NCBI RefSeq assembly: GCF_003967555.1
Contig: NZ_BIFS01000001.1
Coordinates: 4,836,001 to 4,900,000 of the forward strand
Direction: 5' to 3'
Origin: Dictyobacter kobayashii
GTDB lineage: Bacteria > Chloroflexota > Ktedonobacteria > Ktedonobacterales > Ktedonobacteraceae
Length of the DNA: 64,000 nt
The notes below the pieces were generated by a model. The model was not told where the DNA came from, searched no databases, and saw only the letters and a program-made list of their open reading frames with translations. A program made the translations under genes and the position numbers. Below are positions 28,284 to 36,687 of this stretch, piece after piece (positions within the stretch are counted from its first letter, which is position 1; every line of letters starts with the position of its first letter).

Positions 28284-29543
28284 TTAGAGGACGAGGATAG
28301 ATTGGATGAGGTTGGTGCCGAAGTGGTAGCCGATCTCGTGGTAGTCGCGGATGGACCAGAGGGCCAGTTCACAGCGCTTGCCGATCTCGATGCTGCCTGT
28401 CTCGTCCTGGAGGGCGAGGGCACGGGCCCCGTTGATGGTGGCGGCACTTAATGCTTCATCGAGGCTCATCCCCATGGCGGACATGGCCAGCCCTAGCATC
28501 ATTTGCATGTTTTCGCTGTATGAGGTGCCGGGATTAAAGTCGCTGGCGAGGGCGACCTTGAGTCCATGGTCGAGCAGGCGGCGGGCCGATGGATAGGGGC
28601 TGCGCAAGGTGTAAGAGCAACCGGGTAGCAGGGTAGCGACCACGCCGGCTTCGCGCATGGCCTCCAGGTCGGTATCGCTGGCATAATCCAGGTGATCGGC
28701 CGAGACGGCTCCCAGTTCGGCGGCGAGCTGGCTGCCGCCCGATGGGCTGAGCTGGTCAGCATGGACCTTGAGCTGGTAGCCCAGCTCTTTGGCGCGGGTC
28801 AGGATGCGGTGGCTCTCGGCCACAGAGAAGGCTTCGCGCTCACAGTAGACATCGCAGAAGCGGGCCAGTTCGGCAAAGGCCGGCAGCATCTCCTCGACCA
28901 CCAGGTCTACATAGGCTGCGCGCCGCCCGTGGTATTCGGGGGGCACACTATGCGCGCCCAGGAAGGTAGGTATGATACGGACATGTTCGTGGGGTAGGGA
29001 GGGACTACAATTCAGGTCGTTGATGATGCGCAGGCAGCGCTCCTCGGCCTCCAGGTTCAGGCCATAGCCGGTCTTGATCTCAACGGTTGTCGTGCCATGC
29101 GCGCGCACAGATGCCAGGCGTTCCATTGCCAGGTCTAACAACATCTCTGAACTGGCATGGCGGGTTGCGTTCATCGTCGTCAAGATGCCGCGTCCCTGTC
29201 TGAGCAGCTCGCCATAGCTGGTCCCTTCGCGCCGCAGATGAAACTCTTCAGCCCGGTCGCCAGCGAACACCAGGTGCGTATGAGAGTCCACAAAGCCCGG
29301 TGTCACCACACAGCCATAGGCATCCACGATATTCACATGCCCCTGCTCAGAACATGCCAGCATTTCATCTACTTCCTGATCGGCTCCGATCCAGCTGATA
29401 TTACCATCGTTATCGACCATAATAGCCGCGTTGCTGAGCACCTGTAATAGGCCGCTGGCCCCGGCGATGGGGGCCTGCGCAACGCTCACCAGCTGCCCGA
29501 TATTGCGTACAATGGCCCGGGCCTGTATCTGCTGCTGTTCCAC
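28284..29543 (-). CDS. hutI: Imidazolonepropionase
   Basis: Third step of histidine degradation: 4-imidazolone-5-propionate to N-formimidoyl-L-glutamate. The 419-residue protein has the amidohydrolase metal site (VDSHTHLVFAGDRAEEF), the HutI-specific stretch (GTSYGELLRQGRGILTTMNA), TTTVEIKTGYGL and KVHADQLSPSGGSQLAAELG. Length is normal. Start is GTG 29543 with GGAAGGGG upstream. Last gene of hutF-hutU-hutH-hutI, 21 bases after hutH. Confidence 0.95.
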   Translation of the reverse strand: MEQQQIQARAIVRNIGQLVSVAQAPIAGASGLLQVLSNAAIMVDNDGNISWIGADQEVDEMLACSEQGHVNIVDAYGCVVTPGFVDSHTHLVFAGDRAEEFHLRREGTSYGELLRQGRGILTTMNATRHASSEMLLDLAMERLASVRAHGTTTVEIKTGYGLNLEAEERCLRIINDLNCSPSLPHEHVRIIPTFLGAHSVPPEYHGRRAAYVDLVVEEMLPAFAELARFCDVYCEREAFSVAESHRILTRAKELGYQLKVHADQLSPSGGSQLAAELGAVSADHLDYASDTDLEAMREAGVVATLLPGCSYTLRSPYPSARRLLDHGLKVALASDFNPGTSYSENMQMMLGLAMSAMGMSLDEALSAATINGARALALQDETGSIEIGKRCELALWSIRDYHEIGYHFGTNLIQSILVL

Positions 29544-29564
29544 TTTGAGTATCCCCTTCCTTAC

Positions 29565-31114
29565 TTATTCGATCTCGGCCACCTGGCCGGATTGGATGAG
29601 CTGGACGAGCTTCTCGATGTCGTGAGAGAGCACACGATCCTCTTTCAGGGTCGTGACATACTCACGCACCAGCTCTTTGGCCTGCTCGACCCCTTTGCCT
29701 GGTGCCAGTGGCAGGCGGAAGTCAAGCAACTGGGCTGCGCAGAGGAGCTCGATGGCCAGGACCTGCTGGGTCTGTTCGATGACGCGGCGCAGCTTATGGG
29801 CGCTGGTGACGCCCATGCTGACAAAGTCTTCCATGCCGGCCGAGGTCGGGATCGAGTCGATGCTGGCGGGATGGGCCATAACTTTGATTTCGTTGACCAG
29901 CGAGGCGGCGACATACTGGGCGATCATCAGGCCTGAGTGCAGGCCGGGATGAGGGGTGAGGAATAGTGTGGTCTCGGCCCCTTTTCTTCCCAGTCGTGTG
30001 GGCCAATGACGTTGTAGACGCGGCGCTCGGAGAAGCTGGCCAACTGGGCCAGGGCAATCGCCAGCATGTCCAGGGCCAGGGCCAGTGGCTGGCCGTGGAA
30101 GTTGCCGCCGCTGAGCACATCGCCCTCAGCAGGGAAAATAAGGGGATTATCTGTAACCGCATGTAGTTCGCGCTCAAATATGGTGGCACAATACTCAATA
30201 GCATCGCGTACGGCGCCGATGACCTGGGGGGCACAGCGCAGGGTATAAGGATCTTGCACGCGTGCGCAGTTCTGGTGGCTAGCATTGAGCTCGCTATCGC
30301 GTACCAACTGCCTGAGCCGGTTTGCACTCTCTATCTGTCCTACCTGTCCCCGGCGCTGGTGGATACGTGGGTCCAGTGGTACATGGCTCCCCAGTAGTCC
30401 TTCCAGGCTCATGGCGCAGGCCACCTCGGCACTGCGTACCGCTACCTGGGCATCGACAATGGCCAGGACCGCAATGGCCTCCATCAAGTGTGTGCCGTTG
30501 ATCAGGGCCAGCCCTTCTTTGGTGTGCAGGCTGATCGCTTCCAGCCCGGCCCGCTGCAATGCCTGATCCCCGCTCAGCTTTTCACCTTGATAGATAGCTT
30601 CGCCTTCGCCGATCAGGGTCAGGGCGAGATGTGATAGGGGAGCCAGGTCACCGCTGGCGCCTACAGAGCCGCGCGAGGGGATCACGGGACAAATACCCGC
30701 GTTGAGCATGGCGGCCAGGGTCAGGACAATCTCGGCGTGGACGCCGGAGTGGCCCCGGGCCAGGCTGGCGGCCAGCAAGACCATCATGGCGCGCGTGACT
30801 TCTTCTGCGAGTGGCTCACCGACGCCGGCGGCATGGCTGCGAATCAAATTATATTGTAGCTCGACCTGTTGATCGGATGAGATACGCATCTTGCTCAGGT
30901 GTCCAAAGCCGGTCGTGATGCCATAGACCTTCTTGCTATCATCCACGGCCAGCCGGTCGATGACCTCGCGGGCGGCCTTGATGTTTTGCAGGGCCTCATC
31001 GCTGATGCTAACGGGCGCGTGTTGCCTGGCTACCGCCACCACATCGGCGAAGCTCAATGCCTGTCCACTGATAATAACCTGAGTTGGCATTTCTGAAAGA
31101 TAATCTGCGTTCAA
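29565..31114 (-). CDS. hutH: Histidine ammonia-lyase, frameshifted
   Basis: First step of the pathway: histidine to urocanate and ammonia. The MIO cofactor triad is in GSVGASGDLAPLSHL. YGITTGFGHLSK, NGTHLMEAIAVLAI, TDNPLIFPAEGDVLSGGNFH and SERRVYNVIGPHDW are also conserved. The frame breaks at the CCCC of 29978-29981; one extra base restores the end (KGAETTLFLTPHPGLHSGLM) and a protein of about 510 residues. The start is uncertain: TTG 31114 has AAAGGA 7 bases upstream, ATG 31090 (MPTQVIISG) has none, and the frame is open to 31204. Confidence 0.93.
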
Positions 31115-31214
31115 CGGAACGTCCTTTCTGACACTGATACGGTTGCTTGTGAATGACCAGGGGCGCTCGATAGCATAGCCCCTGGTCGGGTTGGTAATCG
31201 CCATTGACCGGAGA

Positions 31215-32870
31215 TTATCCTTGCATGGGGATCTTTACATTATATTTTTGCGCATGTGTCAAGGCTTCTTCATAGCCAGCATCGACGTGGCGAATGACCC
31301 CCATCCCGGGATCATTGCTCAGGACGCGGGTGAGCCGTGCCGCCGCCTCTGGCGTGCCATCAGCCACGATTACCTGTCCGGCGTGCATCGAGTAGCCGAT
31401 GCCGACACCACCGCCATGATGCAGGGAGACCCAGGTGGCACCAGAAGCGGTATTGACCAGGGCATTGAGGAGCGGCCAATCAGCGATGGCATCACTCCCG
31501 TCCTTCATGCCCTCGGTTTCGCGATAGGGTGAGGCTACCGATCCGCTATCCAGGTGATCGCGACCAATCACAATCGGGGCCTTCACGATCCCTTTGGCTA
31601 CCAGTTCATTAAAGGCCAGGCCGGCTTTATCGCGCTCGCCGTAGCCAAGCCAGCAGATGCGGGCGGGCAGTCCCTGGAACTGGATCTTCTTGCGGGCCAT
31701 GGTGAGCCAGCGTTTCAAATGTTCATCCTCGGGGAAAAGTTCCAGCAAGGCCTCGTCGGTGCGGTAGATATCCTCTGGATCGCCTGAGAGTGCCACCCAA
31801 CGGAATGGTCCTTTGCCGCGACAGAAGAGCGAGCGGATATAGGCTGGGACAAAGCCAGGGAAGTCGAGGGCATGCGTTTCACCAGCCTCTAAGGCCTGGC
31901 CGCGCAGGTTATTGCCATAGTCAAAGACGATGGCGCCACGCTTCTGTAGGTCCAGCATTGCCCGTACATGCGTGACCATCGACTCTTTAGCACGCCGGAT
32001 ATAGGTCTCTGGATCATGTTTGCGCAGGTCCTCGGCGGTCTCCAACGAGAGTCCGGCCGGGATGTAGCCATTGAGGGCATCGTGGGCCGAGGTCTGGTCG
32101 GTAACCATGTCCGGGATAATGTTGCGGCGCACCAGTTCTGGATAGATCTCGGCGGCGTTGCCTACCAGGCCGATGGAGAGCGGTTCGCCCTGGGCGCAGG
32201 CCTCGCGTACCCGGGCCAGTGCCTCATCCAATGTGTGGGCGATCTCATCGCAGTAGCCGGTGGACACGCGGCGCTGGATATGCGACTCATCGACCTCGAC
32301 GGCCAGGCAGACGCCATCATTCATGGTCACGGCCAGTGGCTGGGCGCCACCCATTCCGCCCAGGCCGGCGGTCAGCACAAATTTACCTTTAAGCGAGCCA
32401 CCATAATGCTGGCGCGCCGCCTCCGCGAAGGTCTCAAAGGTTCCCTGCAGGATACCCTGTGAGCCGATATAGATCCAGGAGCCAGCGGTCATCTGCCCAT
32501 ACATCGTCAGGCCCAGCGCTTCCAGGCGGCGAAACTCTTCCCAGTTGGCCCAGTGTGGTACCAGGTTCGAGTTGGCGATCAGCACGCGTGGCGCATCGGT
32601 ATGGGTGCGCATAATCCCGACCGGCTTGCCCGATTGCACCAGCAGGGTCTCATCGTTCTCCAATTGTTGCAATGAGCGTACAATGGCCTCATAGGCTTCC
32701 CAGGAGCGCGCGGCGCGGCCCGAACCACCGTAGACCACGAGGTCCTCTGGACGTTCCGCCACATCGGGGTCCAGGTTATTCATCAACATGCGCATGGCCG
32801 CCTCTTGTTGCCAGCCCTTACAGCTAAGGGTGGTACCCCGGGGTGCGCGAATCTGCTTTCTTTGTGACAT
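31215..32870 (-). CDS. hutU: Urocanate hydratase
   Basis: Second step: urocanate to imidazolonepropionate, with tightly bound NAD. The 551-residue protein is full length and well conserved (IRAPRGTTLSCKGWQQEAAM, GLGGMGGAQPLAVTMNDGV for NAD, DQTSAHDALNGYIPAGLS, SLFCRGKGPFRWVALSG, HLDSGSVASPYRETEGMKDG, HHGGGVGIGYSMHAGQV). The ribosome site AAAGGAAG lies upstream. A 42 bp palindrome lies between this gene and hutF, so it may have its own promoter. Confidence 0.97.
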   Translation of the reverse strand: MSQRKQIRAPRGTTLSCKGWQQEAAMRMLMNNLDPDVAERPEDLVVYGGSGRAARSWEAYEAIVRSLQQLENDETLLVQSGKPVGIMRTHTDAPRVLIANSNLVPHWANWEEFRRLEALGLTMYGQMTAGSWIYIGSQGILQGTFETFAEAARQHYGGSLKGKFVLTAGLGGMGGAQPLAVTMNDGVCLAVEVDESHIQRRVSTGYCDEIAHTLDEALARVREACAQGEPLSIGLVGNAAEIYPELVRRNIIPDMVTDQTSAHDALNGYIPAGLSLETAEDLRKHDPETYIRRAKESMVTHVRAMLDLQKRGAIVFDYGNNLRGQALEAGETHALDFPGFVPAYIRSLFCRGKGPFRWVALSGDPEDIYRTDEALLELFPEDEHLKRWLTMARKKIQFQGLPARICWLGYGERDKAGLAFNELVAKGIVKAPIVIGRDHLDSGSVASPYRETEGMKDGSDAIADWPLLNALVNTASGATWVSLHHGGGVGIGYSMHAGQVIVADGTPEAAARLTRVLSNDPGMGVIRHVDAGYEEALTHAQKYNVKIPMQG

Positions 32871-32937
32871 ATTTCCAGCTTCCTTTCACCGATGCATAAC
32901 GAACGATGTGGATATAAACGTTTTATTTTCAGGCCAG

Positions 32938-32979
32938 GTTGAGGAAAACTAAATTGTACACAATTTAATTTTTCTCAAC
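32938..32979. promoter_or_regulatory. 42 bp AT-rich palindrome upstream of hutU
   Basis: Two 20-base arms (GTTGAGGAAAACTAAATTGT on the left, with two mismatches to its inverted partner) around a central AC. The core AATTGTACACAATT is exactly symmetric. Its AT-rich nature and position 70 bases before hutU suit an operator, perhaps for a GntR/HutC- or other hut regulator. It does not match the IclR-type sites at 34342 and 34506. Confidence 0.6.
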
Positions 32980-32996
32980 TTGCAGCATAAAAAACT

Positions 32997-34295
32997 TTAA
33001 ATATACGACCAGACCTTCTGGCCCTGTACCCATGTTTGCTTGATGACCTGGCTGGCGGCGGTGCCGAAACAGAGGACATCCAATAAATCTTCGGGCGTCC
33101 AACCAGTCAGCGCAGGTGTGTTGAGGTCGACGGCGATAAAATCGGCCGCCAGTCCGGGGGCGATCTGCCCGCTTTGGAGCCTTAATGCTCGGGCACCGTA
33201 TCGGGTGCCATATGCAAACAGTAAGGGACCAGGCGAGGCCATCTCGTCGGAGACCAGCACGCGGCGGCGTTGATAGCGCATGCGGGCGGAATATTCAGCC
33301 CAGCGCAACTCTTCAAAGGGATCGAGGCGTGTATTGCTGTCTGAGCCAATGGTCAGGGGAATATTGGCCTGGCGCAGCTCGGCATAGGGGGCGATGCCAT
33401 CTCCCAGGTCGCCCTCGGTGGTGGGACAGACACAGATGGTGGCACCTGTCTGAGCCAACAATTCTATCTCCCGGGCGTTGGCATGGGTGGCATGTACGAC
33501 CGTGGTCAAAGGGCCCAGGGCCGCGCAGCGCTGCAGTAGCTCGATCGGTGTACAGCCCTCGGCTGCCAGGCATTGCTCGATCTCGGCCCGCTGCTCATCG
33601 GCATGAATGTGAAATGGGATCTGGTGCTGGCGACTATAGTCCGCGATGGCTGTGAGCCATTTTGCGGGGACGGCCCGTACCGAATGGGGTGCCACCCCGA
33701 AGGGGATGCCGCTCGTACGCAACGTTTCGGCTCGCGCCAGATACGCGTCGAGCGATCTATCGCAGAAGCGGAGCTGATGAGCATCGGGCGGCTGCTTGAA
33801 ATTGCCCTGGGCGTAGGCTGTGAGCAGTAAGACCACGCGGATGCCCGCATCGCGTCCGGCCTGCACTACCGCTTCGGCCAGGATATTGGGATTATCATAG
33901 GGTCGCCCGCCGGGCTGGTGATGGACATAATGGAACTCTCCGACGCTCGTGTAGCCGGCTGCCAGCATCTCGTGGTAGACCTGCTTACTGTGCTCATAGA
34001 TCAGTTCGGGGGTCAGGCGCTGGGCCTCCGCATACATCGCATTGCGCCAGGTCCAGAACGTATCATTGGCTGAGAGCCGACGCTGCGTATGGCCGCGCAG
34101 TGCTCGCTGGAAGGCGTGGCTATGCGTATTGACAAAACCGGGCAGCAACACCATGCCCGGCAGCTCCTCGGTGATCGCTACCCCGCTATCGCGATTAGCG
34201 ATCGCAAGGATTACACCCTCATCGGAGACACTCACAACCTGGTCAGGTATCAAGCCTTGCGGCGTATAGACATAATCTGGGGCAAGACCCTTCAT
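32997..34295 (-). CDS. hutF: Formimidoylglutamate deiminase
   Basis: It removes ammonia from formimidoylglutamate to give formylglutamate, the branch used when HutG (deformylase) follows. The 432-residue amidohydrolase shows PGFVNTHSHAFQRALRGHTQ, the HutF stretch FWTWRNAMYAEAQRL, PFHIHADEQRAEIEQC and GSDSNTRLDPFEELRWAEY. First gene of the hut cluster. The gap to hutU holds the palindrome at 32938. HutG is not present in the window. Confidence 0.93.
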   Translation of the reverse strand: MKGLAPDYVYTPQGLIPDQVVSVSDEGVILAIANRDSGVAITEELPGMVLLPGFVNTHSHAFQRALRGHTQRRLSANDTFWTWRNAMYAEAQRLTPELIYEHSKQVYHEMLAAGYTSVGEFHYVHHQPGGRPYDNPNILAEAVVQAGRDAGIRVVLLLTAYAQGNFKQPPDAHQLRFCDRSLDAYLARAETLRTSGIPFGVAPHSVRAVPAKWLTAIADYSRQHQIPFHIHADEQRAEIEQCLAAEGCTPIELLQRCAALGPLTTVVHATHANAREIELLAQTGATICVCPTTEGDLGDGIAPYAELRQANIPLTIGSDSNTRLDPFEELRWAEYSARMRYQRRRVLVSDEMASPGPLLFAYGTRYGARALRLQSGQIAPGLAADFIAVDLNTPALTGWTPEDLLDVLCFGTAASQVIKQTWVQGQKVWSYI

Positions 34296-34341
34296 AGCAC
34301 AACTCCATGGGAGAATATTGTAGCTGCCCGCTCAAATTTGA

Positions 34342-34357
34342 TTTTCATTGAGTGAAA
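34342..34357. promoter_or_regulatory. Operator for the IclR regulator, upstream of hutF
   Basis: TTTTCATTGAGTGAAA matches TTTTCACTCAGTGAAAA at 34506-34522 next to iclR. It lies just after the hutF promoter, where a bound repressor would block transcription. Confidence 0.65.
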
Positions 34358-34377
34358 GTGAATATCATATAATGAAA

Positions 34378-34406
34378 ATTTAACATGAAGGGAAAGCGTG
34401 TGTCAA
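34378..34406 (-). promoter_or_regulatory. hutF promoter
   Basis: On the minus strand TTGACA (34406-34401), a 17 base spacer and TTAAAT (34383-34378). The transcript would start just before the 34342 operator. Confidence 0.6.
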
Positions 34407-34457
34407 GGTAGTAGACATAGCGTCTGCATAATATAGTCGGGTAGATTGACCGCTTTC

Positions 34458-34487
34458 TTGACGCTGCTAGAGAATATATGCTATATT
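34458..34487 (+). promoter_or_regulatory. iclR promoter
   Basis: TTGACG (34458-34463), 18 bases, then TATATT (34482-34487). The start site would fall just before the operator at 34506, consistent with autoregulation. Confidence 0.5.
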
Positions 34488-34505
34488 GCCGGGGCTGAGG
34501 CCTTT

Positions 34506-34522
34506 TTTTCACTCAGTGAAAA
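34506..34522. promoter_or_regulatory. Operator for the IclR regulator, upstream of iclR
   Basis: TTTTCACTCAGTGAAAA is a perfect 7-3-7 palindrome. Its twin is at 34342. It would lie inside the coding region if iclR started further upstream, which supports the TTG start at 34597. Confidence 0.7.
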
Positions 34523-34596
34523 TCATGCTATTTTCATCGGATAAGTGGCGCGATCTACTATTGGCGTCCCCCTGCTCGCCCAATAAGGAGTGCACA

Positions 34597-35277
34597 TTGA
34601 AAGAAGCCCTGGATATGACCCAGGCCGTTGGTCCGGTCGAAAGAGTCCTTCATCTCCTCATCTGTTTTCAAACCCATAGCGATGGCTTATCGCTGACCGA
34701 ATTGGCGAAGATGACCAATCTCTCGCCGGCGACCGCCACGCGGCTGCTCAGGATGTTGGAGCGCTATGAATTTATCCGCCGGGGACCCGATCGCCTCTAT
34801 CGCCTGGGCCCGCAGGTCATGCAACTTGGCCTGGCCGCGCTGCAGGACATGTCGCTGTATGAGATTGCTCGTCCGCACCTGCGCCAACTGGCCGAAGAGA
34901 CCGGTGAAAGCGCCCACCTGGGTATCCTGCTGGGTGAAGGTAGCGTGCTCTATGTTGACCAGGTCTCCAGCCGCCAGGCGGTCCAGGCCGGCATGTGGGT
35001 GGGTAAAACCGTGCCGGTCAGCAACACCGCCATCGGAGCCGCCATCCAGGGCCATGTTGAGCGCAACGGCTATATCGCCCGTCGCGATGCCGTCGAGCCC
35101 GATGTCTCATCGATCGCCGCCCCCATCTATGATCAGAGCACCAGCGTTGTCGGCGCCATCAACATCATCGGCCCCACCTATCGCATCTCAGACGAACAGC
35201 TCACCCATATCGGCACCCTCGTCGCCGAGCACGCCCACCAGATCTCCCTTGCCCTTGGCGCTTCCAACGGTGCCTGA
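34597..35277 (+). CDS. IclR-family regulator, probably of the hut genes
   Basis: The protein has the IclR winged helix (VERVLHLLICFQTHSDGLSLTE in part, then MTNLSPATATRLLRMLERYEF) and the effector domain (ETGESAHLGILLGEGSVLYVD, closing SIAAPIYDQSTSVVGAINI). The start chosen is TTG 34597, with AAGGAG 8 bases upstream, giving 226 residues; ATG 34615 is another choice. It is divergent from hutF, with twin operators in the gap, so it very likely represses the hut genes and itself. The inducer, perhaps urocanate, is inferred only. Confidence 0.88.
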   Translation: MKEALDMTQAVGPVERVLHLLICFQTHSDGLSLTELAKMTNLSPATATRLLRMLERYEFIRRGPDRLYRLGPQVMQLGLAALQDMSLYEIARPHLRQLAEETGESAHLGILLGEGSVLYVDQVSSRQAVQAGMWVGKTVPVSNTAIGAAIQGHVERNGYIARRDAVEPDVSSIAAPIYDQSTSVVGAINIIGPTYRISDEQLTHIGTLVAEHAHQISLALGASNGA

Positions 35278-35340
35278 CCCACTCCCATCCCCTCCGCCAA
35301 CCTCGTTGAAATTCGCATCCAGGCAACAAGAAAAGCGATG

Positions 35341-35575
35341 TCATAGGTTCGGGCCTCAGCGCCCGATTGCCGCCCCGGTAGGGCGGCCCGGTATCCCAGC
35401 ACTCAAGCCCCCGTGGTATTGGCCCTTCCTTCACGCGGTGCCCGAACGCATGGTCCGTGTTTGGGCACCGCGTGGGTCGAGGGAGCGGTGACGAGAGACC
35501 GAGCGGCGAGGAGAGACCGAGCGGCGAGGAGACCGGGCCCCACGACCGGTGGGGCGCTGAGGCCCGAACCTATGA
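35341..35575. repeat. Family C MITE-like element with 24 bp inverted ends
   Basis: Perfect 24 bp terminal inverted repeats begin TCATAGGTTCGGGCCTCAGC. The interior has the family C sequence (GCCGATTGCCGCCC type, CATGGTCCGTGTTTGGGC) and a hairpin CACGCGGTGCCC...GGGCACCGCGTG. The flanks are GCAACAAGAAAAGCGATG and an inverted match, as in family B. It occupies most of 35278-35829, with no gene. Confidence 0.7.
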
Positions 35576-35790
35576 GCATCGTCTTTCTTGTCGCTTTTTC
35601 GTACAGGAAGGGAAAAGGATATATTCCCGGCTACCTGTCGATGCGTATTGATAAACTAGATGGGCACCCCTGGATGAAAGACGAAATAACCCTCTTCAGT
35701 ATCGAAGGCCGCGAGACCGGCCTGTAGTATCGCCATGCGTGCTCGTTTAGTGTACCTGAACCTGGAGCGTTGCCTGTTTCTGGCTGGAAA

Positions 35791-35818
35791 AGAGAAGGCA
35801 TGTACACACGCCTTCTCT
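35791..35818 (-). terminator. Rho-independent-type terminator (minus strand)
   Basis: AGAGAAGGC and GCCTTCTCT form a 9 bp stem with a 10 base loop, followed on the minus strand by TTTT. It lies just past the stop of the small reading frame at 35830. Confidence 0.55.
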
Positions 35819-35829
35819 TCTGAGACATA

Positions 35830-36015
35830 TTATTTTTCTGCTTCCCGCTGGTAAATCCGATATTTGCGCGCGACGCGTCTTTTGTGGAGACGCCTGACTT
35901 TTCTTTGCGTCTCGATCACCTTGCCGCGTACGTAATTTAGACGATTGACGCGAACGTAGGATGGCTTTATATCCGCCCATGATCCTGCAAACAGAATTGG
36001 ATCAGGATGGCGCAT
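35830..36015 (-). CDS. Small basic protein, function unknown
   Basis: The 61-residue frame is rich in Arg and Lys at the C-terminus (ETQRKVRRLHKRRVARKYRI). The ribosome site is weak, since CCCCGGAG abuts the ATG. The terminator just beyond its stop is the best support for it being a real gene. It resembles no family I can name. Confidence 0.35.
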   Translation of the reverse strand: MRHPDPILFAGSWADIKPSYVRVNRLNYVRGKVIETQRKVRRLHKRRVARKYRIYQREAEK

Positions 36016-36391
36016 CTCCGGGGAGGCGCATACCCCTCCTCATCCCAATTGGTTCGATCAGCCTTTGCCGCATACCAGGCGCGGATGCTTCCGATATGTC
36101 GAATGTTGCGAAAATAAGAATACACTTGTTCCTCCAATCTGGCACGAACTGCTCGTACCTATGGAGGATGCTCGCTTTCTGGCATATGTTCTTCCTTCTT
36201 TTTCAGCTCATTAACCCGATATATTGTACCATACGTCTCTTTATCTGTGGCGGGTCTCTTTCTATGTACAGATAATCAACTAAGGATCTTTTACTTGACA
36301 GCTTCAGCTATAATATTTGAGACGTAAGCGCATAATTTAGTAGTGCATTTAAATGGTGAAATAGCTTTTATCTATCTATAGGAGGTGGCTT

Positions 36392-36460
36392 ATGAAAATC
36401 ATCTATACACAACAAATCATATCATGCCGCTCGCTTATAGCTAGATATAGGAACTGGTAG
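36392..36460 (+). CDS. Candidate 22-residue leader peptide
   Basis: ATG AAA ATC ATC TAT opens a short frame reading MKIIYTQQIISCRSLIARYR then NW and stop. The ribosome site TAGGAGGTGGCTT is stronger than that of most genes here, which is unexpected for chance sequence. A hairpin with a T-run follows about 105 bases later, before the phosphotransferase gene, so this may be a regulatory leader. Confidence 0.4.
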   Translation: MKIIYTQQIISCRSLIARYRNW

Positions 36461-36563
36461 TCATCATCAGGCAGGCTTTTAAGCTCTTCGATCAGTTACG
36501 TGCCTCGTCAGGTAGGTATCCGCATTGATTTCGTATATCCGTAAGCCGCAGGTATGATACTAT

Positions 36564-36636
36564 GCTTGTGGTCTGGCTTTTTTGAGGTGCTAAGCGCACC
36601 CATCTGCAACCCTGGCCACAAGCTCCTCTCTTTTTT
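36564..36636 (+). terminator. Possible attenuator hairpin before the phosphotransferase gene
   Basis: GCTTGTGGTCTGG (36564-36576) pairs with CCCTGGCCACAAGC (36610-36623) with two weak positions, followed by CTCCTCTCTTTTTT. It sits between the short frame at 36392 and the gene at 36688. The rest of 36016-36687 shows no gene. Confidence 0.45.
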
Positions 36637-36687
36637 CGCCTGAATGTTTAGAAACGTAACATCTACAGCTACAAAAGGAGCTTTCCT

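Noticed and set aside
34486..34596. N-terminal extension of the IclR protein to 34486
   Set aside because: It would place the operator at 34506 and the transcription start inside the coding region, and the extra residues do not look like the family.
36295..36314. TTGACA and TATAAT pair as a promoter before the candidate leader peptide
   Set aside because: The spacing is only 8 bases, far from the 16-18 needed.
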